DNA of 64,000 nt from Vallitalea okinawensis (GTDB taxonomy: Bacteria; Bacillota; Clostridia; Lachnospirales; PQDH01): NCBI RefSeq assembly GCF_002964605.1, contig NZ_PQDH01000002.1:853090-917089 (forward strand). The letters run 5' to 3'. The notes under the pieces are model-generated. The model did no database searches. It saw only the letters and a program-made list of their open reading frames with translations, and had not been told where the DNA came from. Of this stretch, positions 45,178-54,656 are shown one piece after another. The position numbers were made by a program, and so were the translations under genes. Position 1 is the stretch's first letter, and each line of letters opens with the position of its first letter.

Positions 45178-46665
45178 ATGAAAGCTATTATGCTAATGTT
45201 TGATTCATTAAACCGGAGAATGCTTCCTCCTTATGGCAGTGACTGGGTGCATGCTCCGAATTTCTCGCGATTAGCCGAAAAAACCGTTACTTTTGATAAT
45301 TGTTATGTTGGAAGTATGCCTTGCATGCCTGCACGTCGTGAGTTACATACTGGAAGATATAATTTCTTACACAGGAGCTGGGGGCCTATTGAACCTTTTG
45401 ATGATAGCATGCCTGAAATTCTTAAGAATCAAGGTGTGTATACCCACCTTGTAACGGATCATTATCATTATTGGGAAGATGGTGGAGCTACTTATCATTC
45501 TCGTTATAACAGCTATGAGTTTTCAAGAGGTCAAGAGGCTGATCCTTGGAAAGCTGATGTTAAAGGTCCTCATATTCCAGAAACTGTTAACGACACCGGC
45601 ATCGCTCATCCTTACAACTGGGTTAATAGGAAGTATATTAAGAATGAGGAGGACCATTATCAAGCAATTACTTTTCATAACGGGCTGGAATTCTTAGAAA
45701 ATAACTATGAAGAGGATAATTGGTTTCTCCATATTGAAACTTTCGATCCCCATGAACCCTATTTTGCACCTCAGAAATATAGAGATCTCTATCCTCATGA
45801 CTATCATGGTAAACACTTTGATTGGCCACCCTATCGTCATGTAGAAGAAAGTGATGAGGAAGTTCTACACTGTAGGTACGAAAGTGCTGCACTTCATAGT
45901 ATGTGTGATCATTATTTAGGTAAAATTCTTGACTTTATGGATGAACATCAAATGTGGGATGATACCATGTTAATCATCAATACAGATCATGGTTTTTTAC
46001 TTGGTGAGCATGGCTGTTGGGCAAAATGTTGGGCTCCTTTCTATGATGAAGTTGCTCATACACCACTTTTTATCTGGGACCCACGATGCCAAAAGAAGAA
46101 TCAACGATGTAATCAGTTAGTTCAAACCATCGATCTAGCACCCACCTTACTAGACTTTTTCAATATGAATCTACCTAAGGATATGCAAGGAAAATCATTA
46201 AGAGACACCATTGCATCAAATACACCCGTTAGAGAGTATGCATTATTTGGTATGCATGGGGGTCATGTCAATTGTACTGATGGAAGGTATGTTTATATGC
46301 GAGGTCCTCTTAATGCAGCTAATAGTCCTCTGTACGAATATACTTTAATGCCTACATGCCATGGTGCTGGTCGCGCCTTTATCAGACATGAGGAACTGGA
46401 AACCTTAGAATTAGCTAAACCCTTTTCATTTACTAAAGGTTTACAAACAATGAAAATGGATGCACTTACAGGCAATGAAAATTATCGATACAGCAATCAA
46501 CTTCAGTTCGGTAACAGACTCTTATATGATTTAGCAAGTGATCCTCAACAGCAAAATCCACTTGATAATTTAGTTATAGAAAATGAAATCATACAACAAA
46601 TGATTCAATTAATGAAAGAAAACGATGCTCCAAAAGAACAGTTCCAAAGATTAGGATTAGATTAA
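45178..46665 (+). CDS. Cys-type sulfatase, cytoplasmic
   Basis: A 495-residue sulfatase (alkaline phosphatase superfamily) that would remove sulfate esters from sugars. The maturation motif is C49-M-P-A-R53 in SMPCMPARRELHTGR. C49 must be converted to formylglycine, in anaerobes usually by a radical-SAM anSME, which is not in this window. Metal ligands are expected at D9 (MLMFDSLNRR) and in NTDHGFLLGEHG. The second acidic residue that usually follows D9 is serine here. No signal peptide is seen, so the sulfated substrate must first be imported. ATG has TTAGGAGT 7 nt upstream. It lies near a GPH symporter and beta-glucuronidase. Confidence 0.9.
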   Translation: MKAIMLMFDSLNRRMLPPYGSDWVHAPNFSRLAEKTVTFDNCYVGSMPCMPARRELHTGRYNFLHRSWGPIEPFDDSMPEILKNQGVYTHLVTDHYHYWEDGGATYHSRYNSYEFSRGQEADPWKADVKGPHIPETVNDTGIAHPYNWVNRKYIKNEEDHYQAITFHNGLEFLENNYEEDNWFLHIETFDPHEPYFAPQKYRDLYPHDYHGKHFDWPPYRHVEESDEEVLHCRYESAALHSMCDHYLGKILDFMDEHQMWDDTMLIINTDHGFLLGEHGCWAKCWAPFYDEVAHTPLFIWDPRCQKKNQRCNQLVQTIDLAPTLLDFFNMNLPKDMQGKSLRDTIASNTPVREYALFGMHGGHVNCTDGRYVYMRGPLNAANSPLYEYTLMPTCHGAGRAFIRHEELETLELAKPFSFTKGLQTMKMDALTGNENYRYSNQLQFGNRLLYDLASDPQQQNPLDNLVIENEIIQQMIQLMKENDAPKEQFQRLGLD

Positions 46666-46669
46666 TGTT

Positions 46670-46702
46670 AAGCCAGTCCCTTTTTATGGAGACTGGCTTT
46701 TT
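46670..46702. terminator. Bidirectional intrinsic terminator
   Basis: 9-bp perfect stem AAGCCAGTC/GACTGGCTT with a 12-nt loop followed by TTT on the plus strand, 5 nt after the sulfatase stop and 6 nt from the stop of the convergent regulator. Confidence 0.75.
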
Positions 46703-46707
46703 AAAGA

Positions 46708-47943
46708 CTAGGTAATATTCTTCATCTCTTTTATATACTCTGATGGTGTTAATGAAGTAACTTTCTTGAATACTTTAGTAAAATAGTTAAGATTACTGAA
46801 CCCAACCATAAGAGCTATATCTGTAATAGAGCTGTTTTCTCTTTCAAGATATAATTTAGCTTCTTCCACCCGCTTTTTATTTATATAATCTGTAATTGTC
46901 ATCATTGTTTCCTTCTTGAATTGACGTGAAAGATGAGAGGGATTGGTGTGTATCTTTTCAGCTATATACTTTAAACTAATTTTGTGTTCTAAGTGCAGAT
47001 TAATATAGTTAACAGCCATCTTAACGATTGAGCTATAGTTTCTCGTTGAAAACATTTTTACAGCATCACAATAATCATCTATCATAGTATTATTCAATTT
47101 TTTTAGATAAGGCACTGTTGTTCCTCGTTCGATGGTTATAGCAAATCTTTCTGAAATGTTATGCATATAGACAGGATGAACCCCACCCTTTTCAGCTGCT
47201 ATTCTTAATATCGTGTTGAGTGTAATGGACAAGTTCTTGACTGATCTTAATGGACTCTCAGGAATACGGTCAGGAAAGGTAAATATTGTTCCATTCTCAT
47301 GCATCAAGCGATGAACCTCTTCTTTGTTACCTAAAGAAACTGCCCTTCTAATTTTTTTCTCAAGTCTATACCGCAACTCTATGATGCTTTTAGATTCACT
47401 AATCGTCCTATTCATGTCCTCTTTTTTGATAACTGGCTCCATTACTTCTGTGGTCTGCATTTGAGCTTCAATAAAAGGATTGCCACATAAGTTAACCAAT
47501 AAATGACCTAGATGATCAGGATAATTACTATCTATAACCATGAGCGATTGGTAAAATTCTTTTAATTGAACACGTTCACTGATAGGTAGCTTATGTTTTG
47601 CAATGATATCGCTCATCCATCCTTGACTAGGAACTCTTGATAAAAATGGACCAATTATGACAAACCCCTTAAAAGAATTATCCATCCTAAAAGCAGATGC
47701 AATGTATTCCAGACCAAAGGTATTGGTGTTATAGTAATAACGGTCGAGTGGGCTATTACTTAGTTCCTCCTTCCATTCTTCATGATCTAATGGTTTTAGA
47801 GCCGCTGGTAGAGGATGGTCCACTTGTTCTACTAGTTGATTCCCCTGATGATTAAACGCACAGATATCCAAATGAGTAAGAGATTTTATTAAATTGCAAA
47901 TCTTATATAAATGATTAAAATTATGATTGTTATTCTCTTTCAT
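46708..47943 (-). CDS. AraC-family regulator with large N-terminal sensor region
   Basis: A 411-residue regulator. The N-terminal 160 residues (HLYKICNLIKSLTHLDICAFNHQG, then FGLEYIASAFRMDNSFKGFVIIGPFL) look like a ligand-sensing alpha/beta domain that I cannot assign with certainty; a PAS- or PocR-like fold is possible. A helical linker (175-300) follows. The C-terminal HTH pair is ISLKYIAEKIHTNPSHLSRQFKKE and ITDIALMVGFSNLNYFTKVFKK, ending SLTPSEYI. It is divergent from the GPH symporter/beta-glucuronidase operon (starts 145 nt apart) and probably regulates it. Confidence 0.87.
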   Translation of the reverse strand: MKENNNHNFNHLYKICNLIKSLTHLDICAFNHQGNQLVEQVDHPLPAALKPLDHEEWKEELSNSPLDRYYYNTNTFGLEYIASAFRMDNSFKGFVIIGPFLSRVPSQGWMSDIIAKHKLPISERVQLKEFYQSLMVIDSNYPDHLGHLLVNLCGNPFIEAQMQTTEVMEPVIKKEDMNRTISESKSIIELRYRLEKKIRRAVSLGNKEEVHRLMHENGTIFTFPDRIPESPLRSVKNLSITLNTILRIAAEKGGVHPVYMHNISERFAITIERGTTVPYLKKLNNTMIDDYCDAVKMFSTRNYSSIVKMAVNYINLHLEHKISLKYIAEKIHTNPSHLSRQFKKETMMTITDYINKKRVEEAKLYLERENSSITDIALMVGFSNLNYFTKVFKKVTSLTPSEYIKEMKNIT

Positions 47944-48088
47944 TTTATCACCTTTTAATATTTATCATTACTATCTTAACATTTTACTTTATAATATGCA
48001 AAAATAATACGAATAAACTCAAAATTGTATGAGCACCTTTTTCTTAATAAAGCTATAATACCCTTATATCATAAAAGGAGGTATGAAG

Positions 48089-49456
48089 GTGAAGCAAATT
48101 TCGTTCAAAAATAAATTTGGGTATATGATGGGGGATGTAGCCAACGGCTTAACTTTCGGCATGTCAGCAGGATTTTTATTAGCTTTCTATACAGATGCAC
48201 TTGGCATAACAGCCGCTGCTGCCGGGACGTTATTCTTGATTGCACGACTATGGGATGCCATTAACGATCCCATGATGGGTGTACTTACTGATAAGATGTT
48301 TAGGAAAAGAGCATTGAAACATAAGAATCAAAAAGTAGATAAGTTTAAAATCTACTTATTAAAAGGTAGTTGGCCTGTTATTGTAGCAGCAATCTTAATG
48401 TTTTTTGCACCAGATGGATTAAACGGTACACAGAAATTAATTTGGGCTTATGCGACTTATATTGTCTGGGGGATGACTTATACATTTGTCAACATACCCT
48501 ATGGCTCATTAGCAGCAGTTATGACGCAAGATCCAGTAGAGCGTTCTTCGTTAGCAGTTGCGAGAGGTATTGGTGGACTTATTGGTAATATTCTTCCTAG
48601 GCTGATTGTTCCTCTAGTTTTAGTGCAATTCACGGATGAATTATCTAAAGGTTATTTGATAGCTATGATCCTCTTTGGAGTTATAGGATTGGTTTCTTAT
48701 ATCATATCTTATTATACTGTTGAAGAAAACATCGTACATCAAGTAAGTGATGTTGAAAGTACAGATAAAGATGGCTTTGTCAAGTCCATAGGCGTACTTG
48801 TAAAGAATAGACCATTTGTTGCTGTATCCATTGCATCAATAGCCATGCTTTTAGGTATGATGGTAAACAGTGCCATGGCAGTTTACTACTTTAAGGATAA
48901 TTTGAATGCTTTACAACTGATGTCCATTACTGGATTAACAGGTTTATTGCCTATGCTTATTCTTGCACCAATTATGTCTAAAGTCGTTAAGAAATTTGGT
49001 GTTAAGCGAACTGTAGCCACGAGTAGCTTAATATCTTCCATTATATATGGCGCTCTATTTCTATTACCAAGCAATGCCATTCTATATATAAGTGTTTCTT
49101 TTATGGCTGCTATATTCATGACAATCCCTCATATGCTGGTTTGGGGAATGGTTTCAGATTGTATTGATTACAATCAGTATTTATGTGGTAAACGACAAGA
49201 AGGCGTTATTTATGGCTGCTATAGCTTTGTTAGAAAAATGGGGCAAGCTTTTGCAGGCTTTTTCGCAGGTGTCGGTTTATCCCTAATAGGCTATGTTCCT
49301 AATGCTATTCAAACTAGTCAGGTATTATGGGGTATAAAATTCTTAACCATAGGATTACCTGCCTTTGGAATGTTTATTGCTTTTATAGCTTACCAATTTA
49401 TATGGAATCTGACACCTGAAAAACAAAAAGAAGTTGTCAAATCAATCAATATGTAA
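48089..49456 (+). CDS. GPH-family glycoside/glucuronide:cation symporter
   Basis: A 455-residue MFS-type transporter of the glycoside-pentoside-hexuronide family, with 12 predicted helices. Signatures: KFGYMMGDVANGL, LIARLWDAINDPMMGVLTDK (the D-x-xNDP motif) and PYGSLAAVMTQDPVERSSLAVAR. Start GTG 48089 has AGGAGG 7 nt upstream, whereas the ATG at 48083 abuts that site. With the beta-glucuronidase 57 nt downstream, it most likely imports glucuronides by cation symport. Confidence 0.92.
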   Translation: MKQISFKNKFGYMMGDVANGLTFGMSAGFLLAFYTDALGITAAAAGTLFLIARLWDAINDPMMGVLTDKMFRKRALKHKNQKVDKFKIYLLKGSWPVIVAAILMFFAPDGLNGTQKLIWAYATYIVWGMTYTFVNIPYGSLAAVMTQDPVERSSLAVARGIGGLIGNILPRLIVPLVLVQFTDELSKGYLIAMILFGVIGLVSYIISYYTVEENIVHQVSDVESTDKDGFVKSIGVLVKNRPFVAVSIASIAMLLGMMVNSAMAVYYFKDNLNALQLMSITGLTGLLPMLILAPIMSKVVKKFGVKRTVATSSLISSIIYGALFLLPSNAILYISVSFMAAIFMTIPHMLVWGMVSDCIDYNQYLCGKRQEGVIYGCYSFVRKMGQAFAGFFAGVGLSLIGYVPNAIQTSQVLWGIKFLTIGLPAFGMFIAFIAYQFIWNLTPEKQKEVVKSINM

Positions 49457-49513
49457 TGTAATTCTACAAAACTTTATTCACTATTTTTAAGTAAAGAAAG
49501 AGGAGGAACAAGG

Positions 49514-51334
49514 TTGGAAAACTCATTTTTATATCCAGTAAATAGCTCTACAAGACGTGTCATAGACATTTCTGGGATCTGGAAATTCAAAATTGATGCA
49601 AATAACGAAGGTAGAGATCATGGTTGGAAAGATGGTCTTTGTGATAACACTTTAATGGCCGTCCCATCAAGCTACAATGATATTTTTACAGATAAGAGTA
49701 TAAGGGAACATGTAGGAGATGTCTGGTATGAAACAGAAATTTTTGTACCACATGAGTGGGAATCCTTTCATGTAGATCTACGCTTTGGTAGTGCCACACA
49801 CAGAGCAGTGGTTTGGGTCAATGGTCATGAAGTTGCTAAACATGAAGGTGGATACATGCCATTTAGCGGTCGTATAAACAAAGTTATCCGCTTCGGTGAG
49901 AAAAACAAAGTTGTAGTCGTCGTCAATAATGAACTGGATTATACGACGATTCCATGTGGTACTGTAAAAACTCAAGCTGATGGTAAGAAACTTCTTTTTC
50001 CATTCTTTGATTTCTTTAATTATTCAGGGTTACATCGTCATGTAAAACTTGTAGCCTTACCAAAAGAGAGTGTTTATGATATTACTGTTAAAACAGATAT
50101 TATAGGTACTGATGGGCAAATCAATTATGAAGTTATAACGACTGGTTCTAAAGATGTTGTTGTAGAAATCATAGATGAGGATAAAGTAATTGTTGCTTCT
50201 GGAAAAGGTAAGAAGAATTTATTGACTATTAATGACGTCAACCTTTGGCAACCAGGCAATGCCTATTTATATACCTTAAATGCTAAAATAGTAGATGGTG
50301 ATATGGTCATCGATGAATACCCCCTTCCTATTGGTATAAGAACAGTAGAAGTTAAAGATAATCGTGTGTTAATTAATAATAAACCTTTCTATTTTAAAGG
50401 TTTTGGTAAACATGAGGATTGTGAATACCATGGTAGAGGCTATAATCCAGTTGTAAATCTCCGTGATTTTGAATTACTAGAATGGATTGGAGCTAACTCC
50501 ATTCGTACTTCCCACTACCCTTATTCAGAAGAATTTATGCAATTAGCAGATCAAAAAGGATTAGTTGTTATTGATGAAACACCAGCTGTTGGTTTGTTTG
50601 ATATGTTAAATAATTTCTTAGCAGCTGGATTAGGCAAAGCTGATCAAACGAATTTCTTTGATCGTGACGAAGTTAAAACCAAGACACTAGCCAACCATAA
50701 GGATGCTATTCGTGAACTCTTCTTAAGAGATAAAAATCATCCTTCCGTTGTCATGTGGTGCTTAGCCAATGAACCTGATACATCTCAAGAAGGTTCTGAG
50801 CCTTATTTCAAAGAGATTTTCGAATATGCAAAATCATTAGATATTCAGTATCGTCCTATGTCCTTTACAAACTTCATGATGGCCCCATTTGGTAAATGTA
50901 GAGCTCATCAATTTGCTGATGTAATTTTATTAAATCGCTATTATGGATGGTATATGATGGGTGGTCCAGAGCTTCCTAATGCAAAAGAAATGTTTAAACA
51001 AGAGTTACAAGGATGGTCAACAACAGGAAAACCTATTATCATGGCTGAATATGGTGCAGATACAATGAATGGTGTTCACAAATTACCAAGTGTCATGTGG
51101 TCTGAAGAATATCAAGTGGAATATTTAAAAGCTCAGCACGACGCTTTTGACTCCTGCGATAATCTTGTTGGTGAGCAAATGTGGAATTTTGCAGATTTTC
51201 AAACAACAGAAGGTATTATGCGAGTAGATGGGAATAAGAAAGGTGCCTTTACAAGAACACGCCAACCTAAAAGTGCTGCCTATTTATTACAGAAAAGATG
51301 GACTAATATTCCCGATTATGGCTATAAGAAATAA
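49514..51334 (+). CDS. uidA: Beta-glucuronidase (GH2)
   Basis: A 606-residue GH2 enzyme that cleaves terminal beta-D-glucuronic acid. Jelly-roll domain (1-180), immunoglobulin-like domain (about 185-275) and TIM barrel follow in order. Acid/base is E420 in CLANEPDT and nucleophile is E512 in IMAEYGADT. The glucuronate-recognition N-x-K motif is N574-K575-K576 in VDGNKKGAFTR, matching N566/K568 of E. coli GUS. This supports glucuronidase rather than galactosidase. TTG start at 49514, with AGGAGG 7 nt upstream. No signal peptide. It works on substrates brought in by the symporter; the sulfatase may desulfate them first. Confidence 0.95.
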   Translation: MENSFLYPVNSSTRRVIDISGIWKFKIDANNEGRDHGWKDGLCDNTLMAVPSSYNDIFTDKSIREHVGDVWYETEIFVPHEWESFHVDLRFGSATHRAVVWVNGHEVAKHEGGYMPFSGRINKVIRFGEKNKVVVVVNNELDYTTIPCGTVKTQADGKKLLFPFFDFFNYSGLHRHVKLVALPKESVYDITVKTDIIGTDGQINYEVITTGSKDVVVEIIDEDKVIVASGKGKKNLLTINDVNLWQPGNAYLYTLNAKIVDGDMVIDEYPLPIGIRTVEVKDNRVLINNKPFYFKGFGKHEDCEYHGRGYNPVVNLRDFELLEWIGANSIRTSHYPYSEEFMQLADQKGLVVIDETPAVGLFDMLNNFLAAGLGKADQTNFFDRDEVKTKTLANHKDAIRELFLRDKNHPSVVMWCLANEPDTSQEGSEPYFKEIFEYAKSLDIQYRPMSFTNFMMAPFGKCRAHQFADVILLNRYYGWYMMGGPELPNAKEMFKQELQGWSTTGKPIIMAEYGADTMNGVHKLPSVMWSEEYQVEYLKAQHDAFDSCDNLVGEQMWNFADFQTTEGIMRVDGNKKGAFTRTRQPKSAAYLLQKRWTNIPDYGYKK

Positions 51335-51351
51335 ACACTGCAGTTTATTCC

Positions 51352-51382
51352 AAGCTCAAGAACTGATGTTCTTGGGCTTTTT
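51352..51382 (+). terminator. Intrinsic terminator after uidA
   Basis: Stem AAGCTCAAGAAC/GTTCTTGGGCTT (12 bp with one G-U) around a 4-nt loop, ending in TTTTT, 18 nt after the uidA stop. Confidence 0.85.
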
Positions 51383-51437
51383 CATGTTTAATAAATATAA
51401 AAAAAGCATATATTACATATATAATAAAATATTTCTC

Positions 51438-51466
51438 TTGCTTTTTCTTGCAAAACATAGTATAAT
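51438..51466 (+). promoter_or_regulatory. Sigma-A promoter of the DEAD-box helicase gene
   Basis: TTGCTT (51438-51443), a 17-nt spacer and TATAAT (51461-51466). Transcription would begin near 51473, leaving a leader of about 116 nt before the helicase ATG. Confidence 0.7.
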
Positions 51467-51487
51467 TGATAAATTGTGTGCACATGT

Positions 51488-51552
51488 TGCTAATAAACAA
51501 CTTATTAGCATTAAAGGGCTTACGACCATATCCATATCTAGTATAGGTCGTA
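51488..51552 (+). promoter_or_regulatory. Structured 5' leader of the DEAD-box helicase mRNA
   Basis: Two hairpins lie in the leader. The first is TGCTAATAA/TTATTAGCA (9 bp, 5-nt loop, 51488-51510). The second is TACGACC/GGTCGTA (7 bp, 18-nt loop, 51521-51552) followed by TTTTAG. The second could act as a weak terminator or attenuator. Structured leaders with autoregulation or cold response are known for bacterial DEAD-box helicase genes; the role here is inference. Confidence 0.5.
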
Positions 51553-51588
51553 TTTTAGATAAATAAAAAAAAATTAGGATGGTATTAA

Positions 51589-53235
51589 ATGAATTTTAAT
51601 GAATTAAATATATCAAATGAGATTATGACCGCAATAGAGGAAATGGGGTTTGAAAAGGCTACGCCTATACAATCAAAAACAATTCCTTTATTATTAGAAG
51701 GTAAAGATATTATTGGACAATCACAAACAGGTACGGGTAAAACAGCTGCTTTCGCTATACCTATACTTGAAAAAGTTGACCCTAAGCTTAGAAAGCCGCA
51801 GGTGCTCATCTTATGTCCTACAAGAGAATTAGCTGTGCAGGTTTGTGCTGAAATTAGACGAATTTCTAAGTATATGCATGGCATTAAAGCTTTCCCAGTC
51901 TATGGTGGAGAGCCTATACATCATCAGATAACAGGTTTGAGAAAAGGTGTTCAAATTATCGTTGGTACACCTGGTCGTATTATGGACCATATGAAGAGAA
52001 GAACGCTCCGCTTTGATGAATTAAATACATTAATTCTCGATGAAGCAGATGAAATGTTAAAAATGGGTTTTAGAGAAGATATTGAAGAAATCTTAGAACA
52101 TGTCCAAGATGACCGTCAGACGATACTTTTCTCTGCTACAATGCCTAAGAGTATTTTGGAAATTGTAGATAAATATCAAAACCAGCCAAAACTCATTAAA
52201 GTAGTTAATAAAGAACTTACAACTAAAAATGTTGCTCAACATTACTATCAAATAAAAGATAGTTATAAAACCGATGCATTGTGCCGTTTATTAGATACTT
52301 ATCAGCCAAAATTGTCTTTAGTATTCTGTAATACGAAAAGTAAAGTTGACCAGGTAACAAAGGAGTTATTAGCTCTTGGTTATAGTGCTGATAAAATTCA
52401 TGGCGATATTGATCAAAGATTCCGTTTAGAAGTATTAGATAAATTTAATCATGGTATCATCAATGTTCTAATTGCGACAGATGTAGCTGCAAGAGGACTA
52501 GATATTCGTAACGTTGAAGCGGTATTCAACTATGATGTACCTGAAAAAGAAGATTATTACGTTCACCGTATCGGTCGTACAGGTCGTGCTGGACGTTCAG
52601 GTAGTTCTCATACATTAGTAAGCAGACGTGAACTTCAAAGACTATTTAATATTAACCACTATATTGGAACTCAGATTCCAAAGGGAGCTGTTCCAAGCCT
52701 ACGTCAAGTCAATGATGTAAAAGCTAAGTCTTATACTGATGAATTGAAGCATATCATCGATACACATGAGTTATCAACTTATCATGGTCTTGTTGATGAA
52801 ATGGAATTAAGTGGCTATAATTATAGAGATATTGCTGCTGCACTTCTTTCCCAAAATGTTCAATTTGATGAAGGTAAAGATCATGATTTATCTTATAGAG
52901 TGAATAGTAGAGAATCAAGAAGAACTAAAGATGACCAACGTAAAGGTAGAGGACGAGACCGTGGTGGACGTCAAGGTAATAAGAGAGATGATAAGAATTC
53001 TGTTCGCCTCTTTATTAATGTAGGTAAGAAAGATAGGATCAAAGTAGGTGATCTTGTCGGTGCTATTGCAGGTGAATCTAATATTCCTGGACGCTTAGTA
53101 GGCGATATTGATATCTATGATAAATATTCTTTTGTTAACGTACCGAAAGATGTCAGCCAAGTTGTTATCGATAGCATGAATCAAGCTCGTATTCGCGGAC
53201 GTAAAGTTAATATTGAAATTGCCAATAAGAAGTAA
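51589..53235 (+). CDS. DEAD-box ATP-dependent RNA helicase with DbpA-type RNA-binding domain
   Basis: A 548-residue helicase. Core motifs in order: Q motif (PIQSKTIPLL), I (SQTGTGKTAAF), Ia (PTRELAVQV), II (LDEADEML), III (FSATMP), then IV-VI in the second RecA domain (LVFCNTK, ATDVAARGLDIR, HRIGRTGRAGRSG). A basic linker rich in R, G and D (RRTKDDQRKGRGRDRGG) leads to a C-terminal DbpA-type RNA-binding domain (about 470-548; VRLFINVGKKDRIKVGDLVGAI). Likely roles are ribosome assembly, mRNA decay or cold adaptation, as for CsdA/CshA/DbpA. It has its own promoter and a long structured leader. Confidence 0.94.
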   Translation: MNFNELNISNEIMTAIEEMGFEKATPIQSKTIPLLLEGKDIIGQSQTGTGKTAAFAIPILEKVDPKLRKPQVLILCPTRELAVQVCAEIRRISKYMHGIKAFPVYGGEPIHHQITGLRKGVQIIVGTPGRIMDHMKRRTLRFDELNTLILDEADEMLKMGFREDIEEILEHVQDDRQTILFSATMPKSILEIVDKYQNQPKLIKVVNKELTTKNVAQHYYQIKDSYKTDALCRLLDTYQPKLSLVFCNTKSKVDQVTKELLALGYSADKIHGDIDQRFRLEVLDKFNHGIINVLIATDVAARGLDIRNVEAVFNYDVPEKEDYYVHRIGRTGRAGRSGSSHTLVSRRELQRLFNINHYIGTQIPKGAVPSLRQVNDVKAKSYTDELKHIIDTHELSTYHGLVDEMELSGYNYRDIAAALLSQNVQFDEGKDHDLSYRVNSRESRRTKDDQRKGRGRDRGGRQGNKRDDKNSVRLFINVGKKDRIKVGDLVGAIAGESNIPGRLVGDIDIYDKYSFVNVPKDVSQVVIDSMNQARIRGRKVNIEIANKK

Positions 53236-53256
53236 ATTCATTATTTCTTTAACTAA

Positions 53257-53297
53257 AAAAAATAGGAGGCAGGTTATCAGACCTACCTCCTATTTTT
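53257..53297. terminator. Bidirectional intrinsic terminator
   Basis: Stem AAATAGGAGGcAGGT/ACCTaCCTCCTATTT (14 of 15 paired) with a 6-nt loop, flanked by A-runs on one side and TTTTT on the other. It serves the helicase and the convergent symporter gene. Confidence 0.88.
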
Positions 53298-53309
53298 ATA
53301 CTCTTTTTT

Positions 53310-54497
53310 CTATGCTTTTTTAGCTTTTTCTTTCTTCGTCCAACTTGCAATCTTATCGACTACAATAGCGATAGCACCATCACCAGTAACATTGGTAGCT
53401 GTACCAAAACTATCTTGTGCAAAGTGTAAAGCAATCATTAATGCTTGTTGCTCTGGACCAAAGAAAAGCATTTTTTCCATGAGCCCCAATGCTGCTACAA
53501 CTCCACCACCTGGTATTCCTGGTGCAGCAACCATGGTTATACCAAGCATGAAAATATATGGTATCATTTGTTGTAAAGTAGGCATTTCTCCACCTATCAT
53601 CATGACTCCCATAGCAGCCAATACTAACGTAATAGTGTCACCGGCTAAATGAATTGTTGCCCCTAATGGAATAACAAAATCAACAATATCTTCTGATACT
53701 TCATTTTTAGATGCACACTGAATGGTAACAGGAATAGTTGCAGCAGAAGATTGTGTTCCTAATGCTGTAAAATAGGCTGGCAACATATTTTTAATAGACT
53801 TCACAGGATTCTTTTTAGTAACCAGAAAAGATATTAAATATTGAATAATAATATAACTTAGTTGAAGCCCTAAAATAAGTACAAAAACAATAGCAAATGA
53901 ACTCATTGTTGAAAAAATCTCGCCTGTAGCTGTTAATTTTGCGAAAATCGTTGCTATATAAAAAGGTATGAAAGGAATCAATATAACCCTAACAACACCA
54001 GCAACTATTTTTTGAAAGTCATTGATAACGTCATTTAAGGCTTCAGCTTTATTTCTAGCAATACCAATTCCTAAAATAAAAGCTAAAACTAAAGCTGTCA
54101 TAACACCCATCACTGGTGCCATGCCAATTTCAAAATATGGTGATAAATCAATTTCTCCCCCCTGAGCTATAGCTCCGGCTGAAATAAAAGATGGTAATAT
54201 AGCAATTCCTAATGCATAAGCTATGAATCCTGCCGTTATGGCTGATACATAGGCTATCCCAGCTGTGATACCTAGAAGTTTTCCAGCTGAGTCTCCTAAG
54301 TGAGCTATTCCAGGTATAACGAAACCTAGAATAACTATAGGTACCATAAACTTTAAGAAATTACCGAATGTCGCTGCAAAAGTATTCATCACTTTTATTA
54401 AAACGTAATTATCTAATTGGGAACATACCAACCCAATAATTATACCTACAATGATACCTATGATCAGTTTAGGTAATAAACCTATTTTCTTTTTCAT
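53310..54497 (-). CDS. Dicarboxylate/amino acid:cation symporter (DAACS family)
   Basis: A 395-residue membrane symporter of the GltP/GltT/SstT family. Signatures: N-terminal KLIIGIIVGIIIGLV, FLKFMVPIVILGFVIPGIA, the serine-rich hairpin TALGTQSSAATIPVT, LGATIHLAGDTITL, APGIPGGG and the substrate/cation-binding FGTATNVTGDGAIAIVVDK. It is about 20-40 residues shorter than many relatives but contains all core elements. It likely takes up glutamate, aspartate, serine/threonine or a dicarboxylate with sodium or protons. Monocistronic. Confidence 0.93.
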   Translation of the reverse strand: MKKKIGLLPKLIIGIIVGIIIGLVCSQLDNYVLIKVMNTFAATFGNFLKFMVPIVILGFVIPGIAHLGDSAGKLLGITAGIAYVSAITAGFIAYALGIAILPSFISAGAIAQGGEIDLSPYFEIGMAPVMGVMTALVLAFILGIGIARNKAEALNDVINDFQKIVAGVVRVILIPFIPFYIATIFAKLTATGEIFSTMSSFAIVFVLILGLQLSYIIIQYLISFLVTKKNPVKSIKNMLPAYFTALGTQSSAATIPVTIQCASKNEVSEDIVDFVIPLGATIHLAGDTITLVLAAMGVMMIGGEMPTLQQMIPYIFMLGITMVAAPGIPGGGVVAALGLMEKMLFFGPEQQALMIALHFAQDSFGTATNVTGDGAIAIVVDKIASWTKKEKAKKA

Positions 54498-54656
54498 AAA
54501 AACACCCTCCTATATTGTCCTTGTGTGAAAAACATATGTCTTTTGTTTTAGGTGTTTTCAATATTATCATAAAAAAATACATAATGCAAGTTTTTTATTA
54601 TCTCTTGCAAAAAATTACCTGCTCTACTACGTCTTCTTCATGAAGTTTGCTTCATG

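Noticed and set aside
54499-54556. AAAACACC/GGTGTTTT inverted repeat upstream of the DAACS symporter gene
   Set aside because: Arms are short, A/T-rich and more than 40 nt apart; no support as an operator or hairpin.
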